A program made the position numbers and the translations under genes. DNA of 64,000 nt from contig NC_088939.1 in NCBI RefSeq assembly GCF_033473495.1, positions 4,464,001-4,528,000 on the forward strand, written 5' to 3'. The notes beneath the pieces are model-generated. The model saw only the letters and a list, made by a program, of their open reading frames with translations. It had not been told where the DNA came from and did no database searches. Shown here in pieces: positions 12,199-21,737 of the stretch (positions are counted from its first letter, which is position 1; every line of letters begins with the position of its first letter). The stretch comes from Cercospora beticola. Taxonomy: Eukaryota; Ascomycota; Dothideomycetes; Mycosphaerellales; Mycosphaerellaceae.

Positions 12199-13746
12199 AT
12201 GTCTCCTTCCAAGGTTAGCACCGTCAAGTTTGACGAGTTCTACAACATCATCAACGGCGAGAAGCGAAGTGCCAAAGATCAACACCACGGCACTAACCCA
12301 TCGACTGGCGAGAAGCTATGGCCAGTCCCAATTGGAGGTCAGAAGGACGTCGATGAGGCTGTCGCCGCTGCGAAGAAGGCCTTTGAGACATACAAGACTA
12401 CAACTCTTGAGCAGAGGAAGGAACTGCTTAACAAGTTCAAGGATGCCCTCCTCGCTCACTCCGACGAGATGACCGAGCTGCTCTGCACAGAGACTGGCAA
12501 GCCTGTAAGATCGATGTCGGTTGAGAAGAGTCATGGGACAGCATGCTGATGTGATACAGAAACAAATTGCCGAGATGGAGACCAAGGGCGGTGTTGAGGG
12601 TTGGTTTGGCCACCACAGCAACCTGGACATTCCAGAGGAGAGCATGGAGGACGACCAGAAGGTCATCACCACTCGCTACACACCTCTTGGTGTTGTTGGT
12701 GCTATCTGCCCATGGTGAGTGCCAGACTGGCATACTTCGCTTGAGGTATAAGCTGACAACCTGGCAGGAACTTCCCAATCATCCTCTCCCTCGGAAAGAT
12801 CATCCCAGCTCTCCTCACTGGTAACACGATCATTGTCAAGCCATCGCCGTTCACCCCATACACCACCTTGAAGGTCGTCGAGATCGCACAAGAAGTCCTT
12901 CCACCTGGTGTCCTCCAGGCCATCGGCGGCGATGACTACCTGGGCCCAATGCTCACAGCCCACCCAGACATTGCCAAGATCTCCTTCACCGGCTCCATCG
13001 CCACAGGCAAGAAGATCATGCAAGCCTGCGCCGCAACCCTCAAGCGCGTAACCCTCGAGCTCGGCGGCAACGACGCCTCCATCGTCCTCCCAGACGTCGA
13101 CGTCAAAAAAGTCGCCCCAGAACTCGTGATGGGTGCCTTCCAGAACTCCGGCCAAGTCTGCGTCGCCACCAAGCGCATCTACATCCACAAGGACATCTAC
13201 GACGAGATGCTCTCCGAAATGGTTTCCTTCACCAAGACCTTGACCGTCGGAGCCCCATCCGAAGGCGCTTTCCTCGGACCCATCCAAAACGCAATGCAAT
13301 ACGAAAAAGTCAAGACCTACTTCGAAGACACCAAGAAGCAAGGCTACAAATTCGCCGTCGGATCCGAAGAAGTCCAAGCCGGCAAAGGTTTCTTCATCCA
13401 ACCCACCATCATCGACAACCCACCAAACGACAGCAAAATCATCCAAGAAGAGCCTTTCGGCCCTATCGTCCCAACCCAGCCATGGGAAGACGAGGAGGAA
13501 GTCATCAAGCGCGCAAACGCCAGCAATGCTGGTCTGGGTGCTTGTGTGTGGGGTAAGGATGTCAAGCATGCTGAGGAGATTGGTAAGAGACTTGAAGCTG
13601 GTTCCGTTTTCATCAACTCGTGGGAGAAGCCCACACCTCAGGCTTTCTTTGCTGGGCACAAGGAGTCTGGTATTGGTGGTGAGTGGGGTAAGGAGGGCCT
13701 TAAGGCTTACTGCAACGCTCATGTTATGCACACGTATAAGGCTTAG
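12199..13746 (+). CDS. NAD(P)+-dependent aldehyde dehydrogenase
   Basis: Three exons, 12199-12504, 12560-12714 and 12768-13746, with introns of 55 and 53 bases, give 479 residues. The enzyme oxidises an aldehyde to the carboxylic acid. Visible family signatures are the ICPWNFP segment at about 151-157 (cofactor/oxyanion Asn155), ISFTGS in the Rossmann region, the general base Glu251 in LELGG, and the catalytic Cys285 in NSGQVCVATKR. The Glu-Cys spacing of 34 is the family norm, as is the length. The substrate cannot be read from the sequence; close fungal relatives are annotated only as broad-range aldehyde dehydrogenases. No targeting peptide is seen, so it is probably cytosolic. Both junctions restore conserved sequence (GKP/KQIAEME and CPW/NFP). 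The third exon is rich in C-ending codons, suggesting strong expression. It converges on the TrpRS gene. Confidence 0.93.
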
Positions 13747-14186
13747 ATGATTGTGGGGTGTGCGAAATGAAGTTATGAATGGGATCCTTCTTTCAGATTG
13801 TATATAGTTATGATATGATACCTCTCGGCAGAGGAAGTTTTTAAAGATTCAGATTCCTATCGGAGTCATACTGTTCCTCGTGATCAGACGAAGGGTTGCC
13901 GTGCATTTCTAGTCGTTCTGTTCTTGTCAAAGTGATTTCATTCCAGGCGACGTCGTAAAACCCACGCGTACCAAGCACTTCACATGCAAAGCTGAAAGTG
14001 CTTCAGAGCAAATCCCTGCTTTGAATGCGCTCTGGAGGGAGCACGATGATGTTGGACCTGATGCTCCTGACACTCTACTCGAGACTCTGTACAGCGACTT
14101 TGACCCTTCGAGATGGGTTTAACGCGCCATCTTCGCCGATTGTAGTTGCGTTTCACTATGAACGCTCCAGTATCGTACATCTAATT
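13747..14186. other. Convergent intergenic region
   Basis: These 440 bases lie between two gene 3' ends (aldehyde dehydrogenase and TrpRS). They should hold both 3' UTRs and poly(A) sites; an AT-rich TATATAGTTATGATATGA stretch at about 13801-13818 is a likely termination region for the upstream gene. No gene seen. Confidence 0.5.
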
Positions 14187-15782
14187 TTATGATTTCGAGA
14201 CATCCCCCTCGACCAACTTCAGCTTGTCAGCTTCACTTGACAGGGCATCATCAGTGCTCTTCTGTGCAGGTGCTTGACCGCTCTCCTTTTCTTGCCGTAA
14301 TCGCTCCTTTTCAGCCTTCTGCTGTGCGATCTTGAGAGCTTTCCTTTCACCCTTAGTCAACTTGCCGTCTTCACGCACAACTTTCTCCTCGCCCTTTGCG
14401 TCCCCATTGGCCTCTGATTCGCCCTGCGGATGGGTGGGGTTCGGGTTGCCATTGAATTCGAGCTTTCGTAATCTTGTAAACTCGCGCATCACGGTGTCAT
14501 CGATCTTGCTTCTTCGTTCTTGGAAGTCGGTGACAAACTTTTGCAATTCTGCTATGCAGCGTTTCTTCATGTCGCCAGTCATGAGCTTGCCAGCACGGTA
14601 CTGGTTGGCCAGGTCTTCGAGCTCCTCGTCGGACTCCAAGAAGTATGACAGATATGTCCAGGCAACGTCAACATCTGGGTTGCCGCCATACTTCTCATGC
14701 TCCTCTTTCGTTTCCCGTCCTCCTGAAAACGCATGTTTGTTGATCTTGTTCTTGATCTCGTTCGGCTTATCTGACATGAAGATGGCCGAGTTCTTGTCAG
14801 AAGCACTCATTTTACCACCTGGACCTTGTAGTGCAGTCAAGAATTTTGAAAGGATCAGTGTCGTCTTCGGGTGAGGATTCGTCATGCGTTCGCAGCGATC
14901 TCGTAGCACACGGAAGTATGGTTCTTGGTCGATGGCGCATGGAATGAGCGTTGGAATTTTGGACAGCGCCTTGTGCCGCCGCTTGCCAGCAGGGTCGAGA
15001 TCAGGATACCGATAGTCCTTGTAGCCAAAGAGTTCTGGATATGAGGACGGGAACGCTGCAACACATTGTTTGGCAAGGTATGATGTCAATCCGACACTCG
15101 TGCTGCCACCGAACCCAAAAGCACCGAACGCCTGGTTGTTTGTCACGAGTGACTCGAATTCCGAGGCATTCCAATAGAAATGGCCTCCTACGAACTCGTA
15201 GTCGGTATAGATGAAGGTCTTCTTGGGATCGAACCCAAGAGCAATAATATCCTTGATGTTCTCATGTGCAAACTCCATGAAGTCTTCCACCTCAGCTCCC
15301 TTCTTTTGTACTCCATCATTCTTTTGGCGTGTATACAGATACTTCTCATCGTCTGTCAACATGATGACAAGTGGCACATCGAAAATCTCCTGCAACTCTT
15401 TCGTGAACAGGAATGGCACAGTGTGTCCCAAGTGCATGCTTCCACTCGAGGGACCTCGACCGGTATAGAGCATGAAGGTGCCATACTTTTCGTATACGTC
15501 CAAGATCTTGTCGAAGTCGCGGTGTGAGAAGAACAATTTCCGTCGCATCAGTCGATGAGCTGGTTTGCCGGTGACCTGCTCGAATCTCTTGAGGTGCTCC
15601 TCAGTCAAGGGTTGCACGCCAAATTCCTGGATGAGGCGGTCATAGTCAATGGCTTTCACATTGCCAGACTCGTCCACTTCACCCGCGACATTGTATGGAT
15701 CGATCTTCTGCGAGGCAGGCTTGATCTCATCCTTGACCTCTGCCACGGCGGGCGGTGCGCCGACAGCCTGATCCTGAGACAT
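14187..15782 (-). CDS. WRS1: Tryptophanyl-tRNA synthetase, cytoplasmic
   Basis: The enzyme charges tRNA-Trp with tryptophan for cytosolic translation. The single-exon frame gives 531 residues. It shows the eukaryotic TrpRS core: YTGRGPSSGSMHLGH at about 106-120 (class I HIGH-type signature), LTDDEKYLY, the tryptophan-pocket region around FGFGGSTSVGLTSY, and KMSAS at 324-328. The 80-residue N-terminal part (DPYNVAGEVDESG... IDYDRLIQEFG) is typical of the eukaryotic cytosolic form, and no mitochondrial presequence precedes it. A Lys/Glu-rich C-terminal extension of about 80 residues (about 450-531) resembles the tails of other fungal cytosolic synthetases. It shares a 336-base upstream region with the divergent PRELI-domain gene. 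Confidence 0.97.
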   Translation of the reverse strand: MSQDQAVGAPPAVAEVKDEIKPASQKIDPYNVAGEVDESGNVKAIDYDRLIQEFGVQPLTEEHLKRFEQVTGKPAHRLMRRKLFFSHRDFDKILDVYEKYGTFMLYTGRGPSSGSMHLGHTVPFLFTKELQEIFDVPLVIMLTDDEKYLYTRQKNDGVQKKGAEVEDFMEFAHENIKDIIALGFDPKKTFIYTDYEFVGGHFYWNASEFESLVTNNQAFGAFGFGGSTSVGLTSYLAKQCVAAFPSSYPELFGYKDYRYPDLDPAGKRRHKALSKIPTLIPCAIDQEPYFRVLRDRCERMTNPHPKTTLILSKFLTALQGPGGKMSASDKNSAIFMSDKPNEIKNKINKHAFSGGRETKEEHEKYGGNPDVDVAWTYLSYFLESDEELEDLANQYRAGKLMTGDMKKRCIAELQKFVTDFQERRSKIDDTVMREFTRLRKLEFNGNPNPTHPQGESEANGDAKGEEKVVREDGKLTKGERKALKIAQQKAEKERLRQEKESGQAPAQKSTDDALSSEADKLKLVEGDVSKS

Positions 15783-16118
15783 GGCCAGCGGTGTGGTGCG
15801 TTGTCCCGTAATATCAGTCGATCGATGTGGAATTTCTCTCGAGCTCTGGAATCGGCGAGCAGCGATGTCACGGCATGAGTCGAATGACTTGTCGCGGGCG
15901 TGGTGGGGTGACCGGCCGTGGCTCCGCGCGGCACGGATTGGAGCCGAAGCGAAGAAGCGGCTGGAATCAGCAAACAGTCTCGTGCGGAGTTGGCAGCTCC
16001 TTCATCATCATTCACCAACGTCCGCCACCATCACCAGTCGCGCATCGCCCACTGTCCCATCCATATCTGCACACTGCTCGGTGATGGGCGGCGTTCGCAG
16101 ACGACGGCACGTGTGACC
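15783..16118. promoter_or_regulatory. Divergent promoter region (TrpRS / PRELI gene)
   Basis: Only 336 bases separate the two start codons, so both core promoters must lie here. No TATA box is obvious. GC-rich promoters of this kind are common for housekeeping genes. Confidence 0.5.
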
Positions 16119-16847
16119 ATGGTCAAATTCTACAGCAACAGTTATACCTACGACTACGGCTTCAGCGCCGTCTCCCTCGCATACTTCTTGCGATATCCCA
16201 ACCCCTACTCGCGCCATGTCGCATCGACCGACACGATCGAGCGTCACTTTGACCCCGAGACTGGCCGCCTGACGACGGTTCGATTGCACTTGAAGCGTAG
16301 CCGGCTACCCACGGCTGTGCTCAAGCTTCTGCCAAAGAGCGCACTGGGAGCGAACGACGATGGCAGCACGCAGAGCTTCATCTTGGAGAAAAGCGTGATC
16401 GATGTAAAGGAGGGGTGGATGGCTACCGACAGCCGCAACCTGGATTGGAACAATGTGCTCTCAGTCATTGAGAAGCATACTTATCGCAGGCCGGAACCGC
16501 TTTCCGCCACCGGGGCAAACGAGGAGCGCACCGATGTCGATGTGAGTGTGACACTGAAAAGTCGCATTGGAGAGCAGATCCGAAAGAGAAGAGAACGATG
16601 GGGTCAGCAGGCGAGTGCGACATCTGTGACAGGAGCAGGGGATGAAGAACCTGTCAAGCCGGGCTTCTTCCAAAACTGGACTTCTGGAGCGGTGCGCACG
16701 GCCATTGAAAGCATCGGTATGCAACGCACCGAAAAGAGCCAGCCCAAGGCACAGAAGGGTATGTCAGTTGTCCTCGCCAGACTCCGCGAAGGAGGCGTAC
16801 AGGCCGTCCTGGAAGGAATGGCAAAGGATCGCGAGCTTGCGGTATAG
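16119..16847 (+). CDS. PRELI/MSF1-domain protein, Ups family mitochondrial lipid transfer
   Basis: Ups/PRELI proteins pair with Mdm35 in the mitochondrial intermembrane space and move phosphatidic acid (Ups1) or phosphatidylserine (Ups2) between membranes. The single exon from ATG 16119 gives 242 residues. The N-terminal segment FSAVSLAYFLRYPNPYSRHV at about 14-33, then DTIERHFD and the basic KRSRLPTAVLKLLP segment, follows the Ups1 pattern closely, including the conserved RYPNP and the Asp-Thr pair. The PRELI domain covers about residues 1-175. The C-terminal tail is longer than in yeast Ups1 (about 175 residues) and contains a Lys/Arg-rich helix. I chose ATG 16119 over the in-frame upstream ATG at 15918 because family homology begins exactly at MVKFY. 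Whether it is the Ups1 or Ups2 ortholog is not decided here. Confidence 0.9.
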   Translation: MVKFYSNSYTYDYGFSAVSLAYFLRYPNPYSRHVASTDTIERHFDPETGRLTTVRLHLKRSRLPTAVLKLLPKSALGANDDGSTQSFILEKSVIDVKEGWMATDSRNLDWNNVLSVIEKHTYRRPEPLSATGANEERTDVDVSVTLKSRIGEQIRKRRERWGQQASATSVTGAGDEEPVKPGFFQNWTSGAVRTAIESIGMQRTEKSQPKAQKGMSVVLARLREGGVQAVLEGMAKDRELAV

Positions 16848-17365
16848 CATTGGTCCGTCTCGCACAACGTTCCCGATCCGGACTTCAGCGACAAACAGTA
16901 GTCGCCGCGGCAATGACCAACAGAACACAAAACGAAAATGTACAAATATGAAAAGCGATTTCTAGCGCAGGAGTTTGGTGGCGAGTACGGCATAGGTGTA
17001 TTATGACGAGCCCTTCACTTCACATAGTGTCTCTTGATACTCATTAACGACTTGGGGAGGTGAGGAAATGGTGGTGGAGGAGGAGGAGGCCGTGGCACGT
17101 TGAGACGGCATTTTGTGTATATGAAGAGGCCCTAAGCCGATGGAAGACCTCTCCACTACAATCGTTACAAACGTCTCACCTTTCCTCTCAATTTCCTCTT
17201 CTCGGAGAGCCTGCAATGTTTGGAAACGATTAAACCTTCGGTACTCATTCGGTAGCCGAGTCAGCTGACAGTCTATGTTCAGCAATGCGCCGTATTCGCA
17301 GTCTATCATAGCGCGGCACGCTTTCATGCCCTCTACCGCTCATCCCACGGGATGTGTCCTCGAAT
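16848..17365. other. Convergent intergenic region with a doubtful small ORF
   Basis: These 518 bases lie between the 3' ends of the PRELI gene and the Maf gene. A minus-strand frame at 17001-17327 codes for 108 residues with a plausible charged middle (RFQTLQALREEEIERKGE) but no known family, and it may be 3' UTR of the Maf gene. I do not count it as a gene. Confidence 0.35.
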
Positions 17366-18289
17366 CTACAAAGCCTCGTCCACTTCCTCAGGCACACCAG
17401 GCTCAACCACCACCTTCTCAATGCATTGCAGCGTAGCCCTTAATGGTAGCCCCACAACGTTGTCAAACGTCCCATCAATCTTCTCCACGAGAATGCTTCC
17501 CACTCCTTGTATGCCATACCCACCAGCCTTATCTGCTCCCTCCCGCGTCCTCACATACGACATGATCAAATCATCCGTGACACTCTGATCAAATTTGACC
17601 TGCGTCTCCTCCACATGCGTCTCAATCGCATACCCCGGATCCATCAAACTCTCCAATGGCGCCATACACACCACCGCCGTGTAGACCTTATGCCAACCAT
17701 TATTCTGATCTCTGAGCATCTTGAGTGTCTGGAAGTGATCTTTCTCGTTCTTCGGCTTCTCGAGGATTTCGCCAAAGTGGCTTGCGACTACAGTGTCTGC
17801 TGCAATCACCAATGCTGGCTCACCGCCCTTGTCTTTCCCATCGTCGATGGTGGTCTGGTAGACATTCATGCATTTTTGCGAGGCGGTTTCGAGGACGTAT
17901 TCGAAGGGACCGAGACCTTTGTCTTTGTCTTCGGGGACGGATGCGGGGATGATTTCGAGGTTGCTGAGGCCGATCTATGGGGGTGGAGACTTTTTAGAGA
18001 TTCGCTCAGCTTTGCATTAAGAAAGATGTTGCGCATGATGTAGATGGCTAGGAGATGAGCTTTGCGTGAGAGAACAACCTACCTGTGCCAGGAGCTGCCT
18101 GCGACGAGGAGAAGCAGATGCGAGGATCACACGCTTGCCACGGATCATGTTCAGCGCGGGCAGATTCAATGGGAGCGGCGCTCGCGGGCCGCCACCAGGG
18201 CGTTGTGGCGGTTGGGCGGTTGGGACTGCAACGCCGCCTGTGCCATCGTAGGCGGGCGGAAGATCCAGCGGTGTCTTCTCGTCGGCCAT
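17366..18289 (-). CDS. Maf/HAM1-like nucleoside triphosphate pyrophosphatase
   Basis: Two exons, 18289-18083 and 17974-17366 (intron 108 bases, donor GTAGGT, acceptor CCATAG), give 271 residues. Maf proteins hydrolyse non-canonical or excess dTTP/UTP/m5UTP-type nucleotides to monophosphates, a housecleaning role. Family signatures are VILASASPRRRQLLAQ at about 54-69 with the SxSPRR motif, the catalytic-region VIAADTVV at about 125-132 (Asp129), EILEKPK, and the C-terminal AGGYGIQGVGSILVEKIDG block. A Pro/Gly-rich N-terminal extension of about 48 residues precedes the domain and is not part of the bacterial family. The acceptor join gives QLLAQ/IGLSNLEIIPASVPED, which fits the family. It diverges from the reductase gene with 583 bases between. 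Confidence 0.92.
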
Positions 18290-18872
18290 GTTGGAGTGTG
18301 ATGTGGAGGGAAGAGCGCTATGGTGACAGTCACAGCGCTATCGATTCTGTAGGGCTGAGGTCAGCCAAGAATGACTGCTTGGAGTGGCACGCCGAAATAA
18401 TGTCTCGTCGAACATCGGCCATTGCCCAGTGCTCGGAGCGCTGTTCTTTCTGAGCACGCCGCCGAGGAGGGGCATTTTCCTGTGCAGATAGCGTCCACGG
18501 CGCAACCGCTAGCACAGCGACTCGACTCCGAGATTTCGTGGTCGACTCGTGTCGCCAGAGCCGGTGTTCTTCCTCGTTGAGCAACACATCCGAGGCTCAT
18601 GGCCGAATGATCAATGATCATGCCGACCCTGCTCCGAAGGCTCTCACGAAATTGTTGCAGGAACCTTCTCTGGCGTGTCTGGCTACGTAACACGGCCGTA
18701 AACCGACCCAGCGTACCTCGAGACATTGACAGGTTTGTAAGCTAGATGCCTCCGCGTAGCTACTGCCTTGGCTACTTATAATAAACGTCGCTTCCCTCAC
18801 TTGTGTCCCGCTTTACAGGAATTGATCTTCACTAAATACCAACACATCAACGCCTCACTACAATCGCCCAAA
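18290..18872. promoter_or_regulatory. Divergent promoter region (Maf / reductase)
   Basis: A TATA-like TATAATAAA sits at 18777-18785, about 90 bases before the reductase ATG, followed by an A/C-rich leader. No gene is seen in the rest. Confidence 0.5.
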
Positions 18873-20046
18873 ATGGTTCAGAACAAGCAGTTCATCTTTG
18901 CTGACTACCCAGACGGGCTGCCCAAGCCTGGCAAGGACCTCACCGTCGAGAGCACAGAGTTCGACGTTGAGCAGCAACCACCACAAGGCGGCTTCACTGC
19001 CAAAGGTGAGCACGTCCAGCTTAAGCGGAACAATTATGGGCGGGTCAAAGTACTGATCCTGTGTAGTCCACTATGTCTCTTTCGATCCATATCAGCGTGG
19101 CCGCATGAGGAAGCCAGACGTCAAGTCCTACTCTCCACCGTTCGAGAAGGGCAAGCCAATCGTCAACGCGGCTATCAGCAGCGTAATCAAGTCCGACAAC
19201 GAGAACTTCAAGCCCGGCCAACTGGTCCACTACAGCTATGCAGCAACACAGGAGTACACTGTCGTCAGCGCCGAGGAGGCCAAGGGCTACAAGGTGATCG
19301 ACAACCCGTTCAACCTCGACCCTAAGAACTTCGTTGGACCACTTGGGATGCCTGGTCTCACAGCTTACAGCTCTCTGTACGAGATCGGCCAGCCAAAGAA
19401 GGGACAGACAATCTTCATCTCAGCAGCCTCCGGAGCCGTAGGCCAGCTTGTTGGTCAGCTCGCGAAACACGAAGGCCTGACTGTGATCGGCTCCGTCGGC
19501 AGCGATGACAAACTGGAGTACATCACCAAGGACCTAGGCTTCGATGCTGGGTTCAACTACAAGAGTGAGAAGCCACTCGAAGCACTTCAGCGTCTGGCAC
19601 CAGAGGGTATCGACATCTACTACGAGAATGTGGGCGGCGAGCAGCTCGAGGCCGCCATCGCGCATCTGAAGCAATTCGGACGCATTGTTGCTTGTGGAAT
19701 GATCTCGCAATATAACCTCAAGCCAGAGCAGCATTACGGTGTGAAGAACTTGATGCAGGTCGTCGCAAAGAGGTTAACTGTAAGTCTTATTGTGAGCGAC
19801 TACTAAACTTGAGACATCTCACTGACGGTGTTCTAGATTCGAGGCTTCATTGTCGCAGACCCAGATTTCGGTCCAAAGTACTGGGCAGAGCACCAAAAGA
19901 ATGTGCAGCAATGGATCCACGATGGCTCATTCAAGGTCAAGCTTCATGTCACCGAGGGCATCGATAACGCTCCTGAGGGCTTTGTTGGTATGCTGGAAGG
20001 CAAGAACTTCGGCAAGGCGCTGTTGGAGGTTAGCAAGCCTCAATAG
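18873..20046 (+). CDS. NADP-dependent alkenal/enone double-bond reductase (MDR superfamily)
   Basis: Three exons, 18873-19005, 19067-19779 and 19837-20046 (introns 61 and 57 bases), give 351 residues. The protein belongs to the medium-chain reductase group that includes leukotriene B4 12-hydroxydehydrogenase and plant alkenal double-bond reductases, which reduce the C=C bond of alpha,beta-unsaturated carbonyls with NADPH. Visible signatures are YVSFDPYQRGRM near residue 47-58, GMPGLTAYSSLYEIG, the Rossmann loop ISAASGAVGQLVGQLAK, and YYENVGGEQLEAAI. The zinc-ligand cysteines of alcohol dehydrogenases are absent, as expected for this branch. It lacks a targeting peptide, so a cytosolic detoxification role is likely; the natural substrate is unknown. 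The third junction (KRLT/IRGFIVADP) restores a conserved segment. Confidence 0.92.
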
Positions 20047-20162
20047 CTGGCATTGTCATTCATGAGATTATGACTATTTAGTACTGCATAGCGAGCATAA
20101 CAGAGGATTGACACATTGATCAAACCCATTCGTCTCTCATGGTCGGATATACTATTCGTTAA
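20047..20162. other. 3' flank of the reductase gene
   Basis: Short AT-richer stretch immediately after the stop codon, presumed 3' UTR and poly(A) region. Confidence 0.4.
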
Positions 20163-21560
20163 CTACCGGGGAGGTATGAGGATTTTGTTGCAATCCAGTG
20201 CGCATCGCCAGGACAACGCCTCAAATGAAGAGTAAATGCGATGCATGTCCAACCTACTTCGACTTCCTGCTCACCGTGGGCAGGAAATCGAGCTAGCCAG
20301 ACGACAACCACCACGAAGGTAAGTTGGTGATCTATCAGCCGCGCTTTTGAACATGGGAAGATTCGCATGACAGCTCCTCGTGTGCAAGGAGAAGTGATTA
20401 ATGTCAGCAACCCCAAGAACAGCGCGCTTTCGAGAGATTGAATGGCTATCGTGAATAAGACAACTACGCTGGTCTGGTGCTATGTGTGGGTCGCGCTCGC
20501 AGGAAGTCCTCGAGGTTGATAGTGAAAGTTGTGCTCCACCAGCATGGAGAAAGTTATGCTGCCTTTTGTTTCCATGTCTTCGATTGTCTGTCGACCCTTG
20601 GAGATCTTGCTCTCAATGATGCGTCATATTCGTCTCTGGTCGTTGGATGACCCTGCATGAGTAGGCAGTTGATATGAGCGTTGTGGCAATCCAACGACCA
20701 CCCCAAAGACAATGCCCTGAGTAAAGAGTGGGCACGATGCGTGTCTGCTCCAGTCACCTGTAACCAGTCCGCTGGAACCTTCCAGACCGGGTTGAAGGCA
20801 TCTACTGGCTGCATGCCAACTGAACCGACAACTCTGTCGAACTTGGTATTTGATAAGAATCCTATCTCATCGGGGTTGAGGTAGTATGAACCCAATCATG
20901 GAGCAGAAGTTGCTCCATCTTTGTCCTGGAAGAACGAATAACTTGCAATGTGATGGCCCCAGCGTTGGCATTCAGTGTGCTGATATGCGGCTTCCAGATT
21001 GATCGCAACATTTCCCCGCGTCCACGCATATATTGATGAAGTTTAAAGTTTCGTAGTCGCCATCGTGAATTAACAACCGGGACATGGTAGGTACAGCGCT
21101 GGGTGAGGGTGCTTCGGCAGCATCTCATGAGAGATACGAGTTGACACATAGTGAGTGTACAGCTCCGGCCAGCAAAGTGAGGTGTCAGATCCCTGGTGGG
21201 GGCACGCTTGTGGACATCGGATTATCTGACTGTAGTCGAATGTCTGTGGAGGGATATCGCTGTCTTGATGTGGCGTATCGATAGTGGGTTGTGGGAAGAT
21301 ACACGCAGCTGTGCCTCGATGGCCTAGACAACGGCCGGCTTTAGAGAATTTGGCACGGTCACTGTTGATCTTCTTGCTCTCAATCGCATAGTGAAGGACA
21401 TGTCTGCAACCAGCGTCGCCCTGGAAATGGGAGATGGTGGGCATATGATTGGCATTTTTAGAAAAGTCGTCGGCCAAAGTATCGATTTTGTCAACCGTCA
21501 AGCGATGCAGGCCGATTTGGATGATGTATTCGGACCGAAAGAGAGTATGTGGTTTCCTGC
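20163..21560 (-). pseudogene. Three decayed related minus-strand coding segments
   Basis: Three segments read on the minus strand share a faint but ordered pattern. Segment 3 (21507-21418) and segment 2 (20739-20650) each start with His-Arg, end with Gln-Gly and are both 30 codons long with a shared Asn and His. Segment 1 (20243-20163) starts HR, shares ALS and LDC.N with segment 2, and then stops. The bases around them also match, for example CAATCCA near 20192 and 20689 and CTTGCTCTCAAT near 20607 and 21372. Frames between the segments are broken. The protein family is not recognised. I take this as the remains of a tandemly duplicated gene; the identity of segments 2 and 3 is weaker than that of 1 and 2. 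Confidence 0.4.
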
Positions 21561-21737
21561 ATGCAGAACAGAGGGCTGTAGGTGGCAGCATGAAGCAGCA
21601 GTCGATATCCACTATTTCTGTCCTGCATCCTGGAGCCCTGCCATCAAGGCGCGCACCGGACCTCAGAGCGACATGATCGCCATTTGTCTGCCAGAAGCGT
21701 ATCATGTCATCAACGACACAAGGACCATGGCATCCCA

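Noticed and set aside
12676..13731. 351-codon minus-strand frame opposite aldehyde dehydrogenase
   Set aside because: It is an antisense shadow of a gene with strong C-ending codon bias; no family resemblance.
15918..16118. Longer N-terminus for the PRELI-domain protein
   Set aside because: The added 67 residues are low complexity and family homology starts exactly at ATG 16119.
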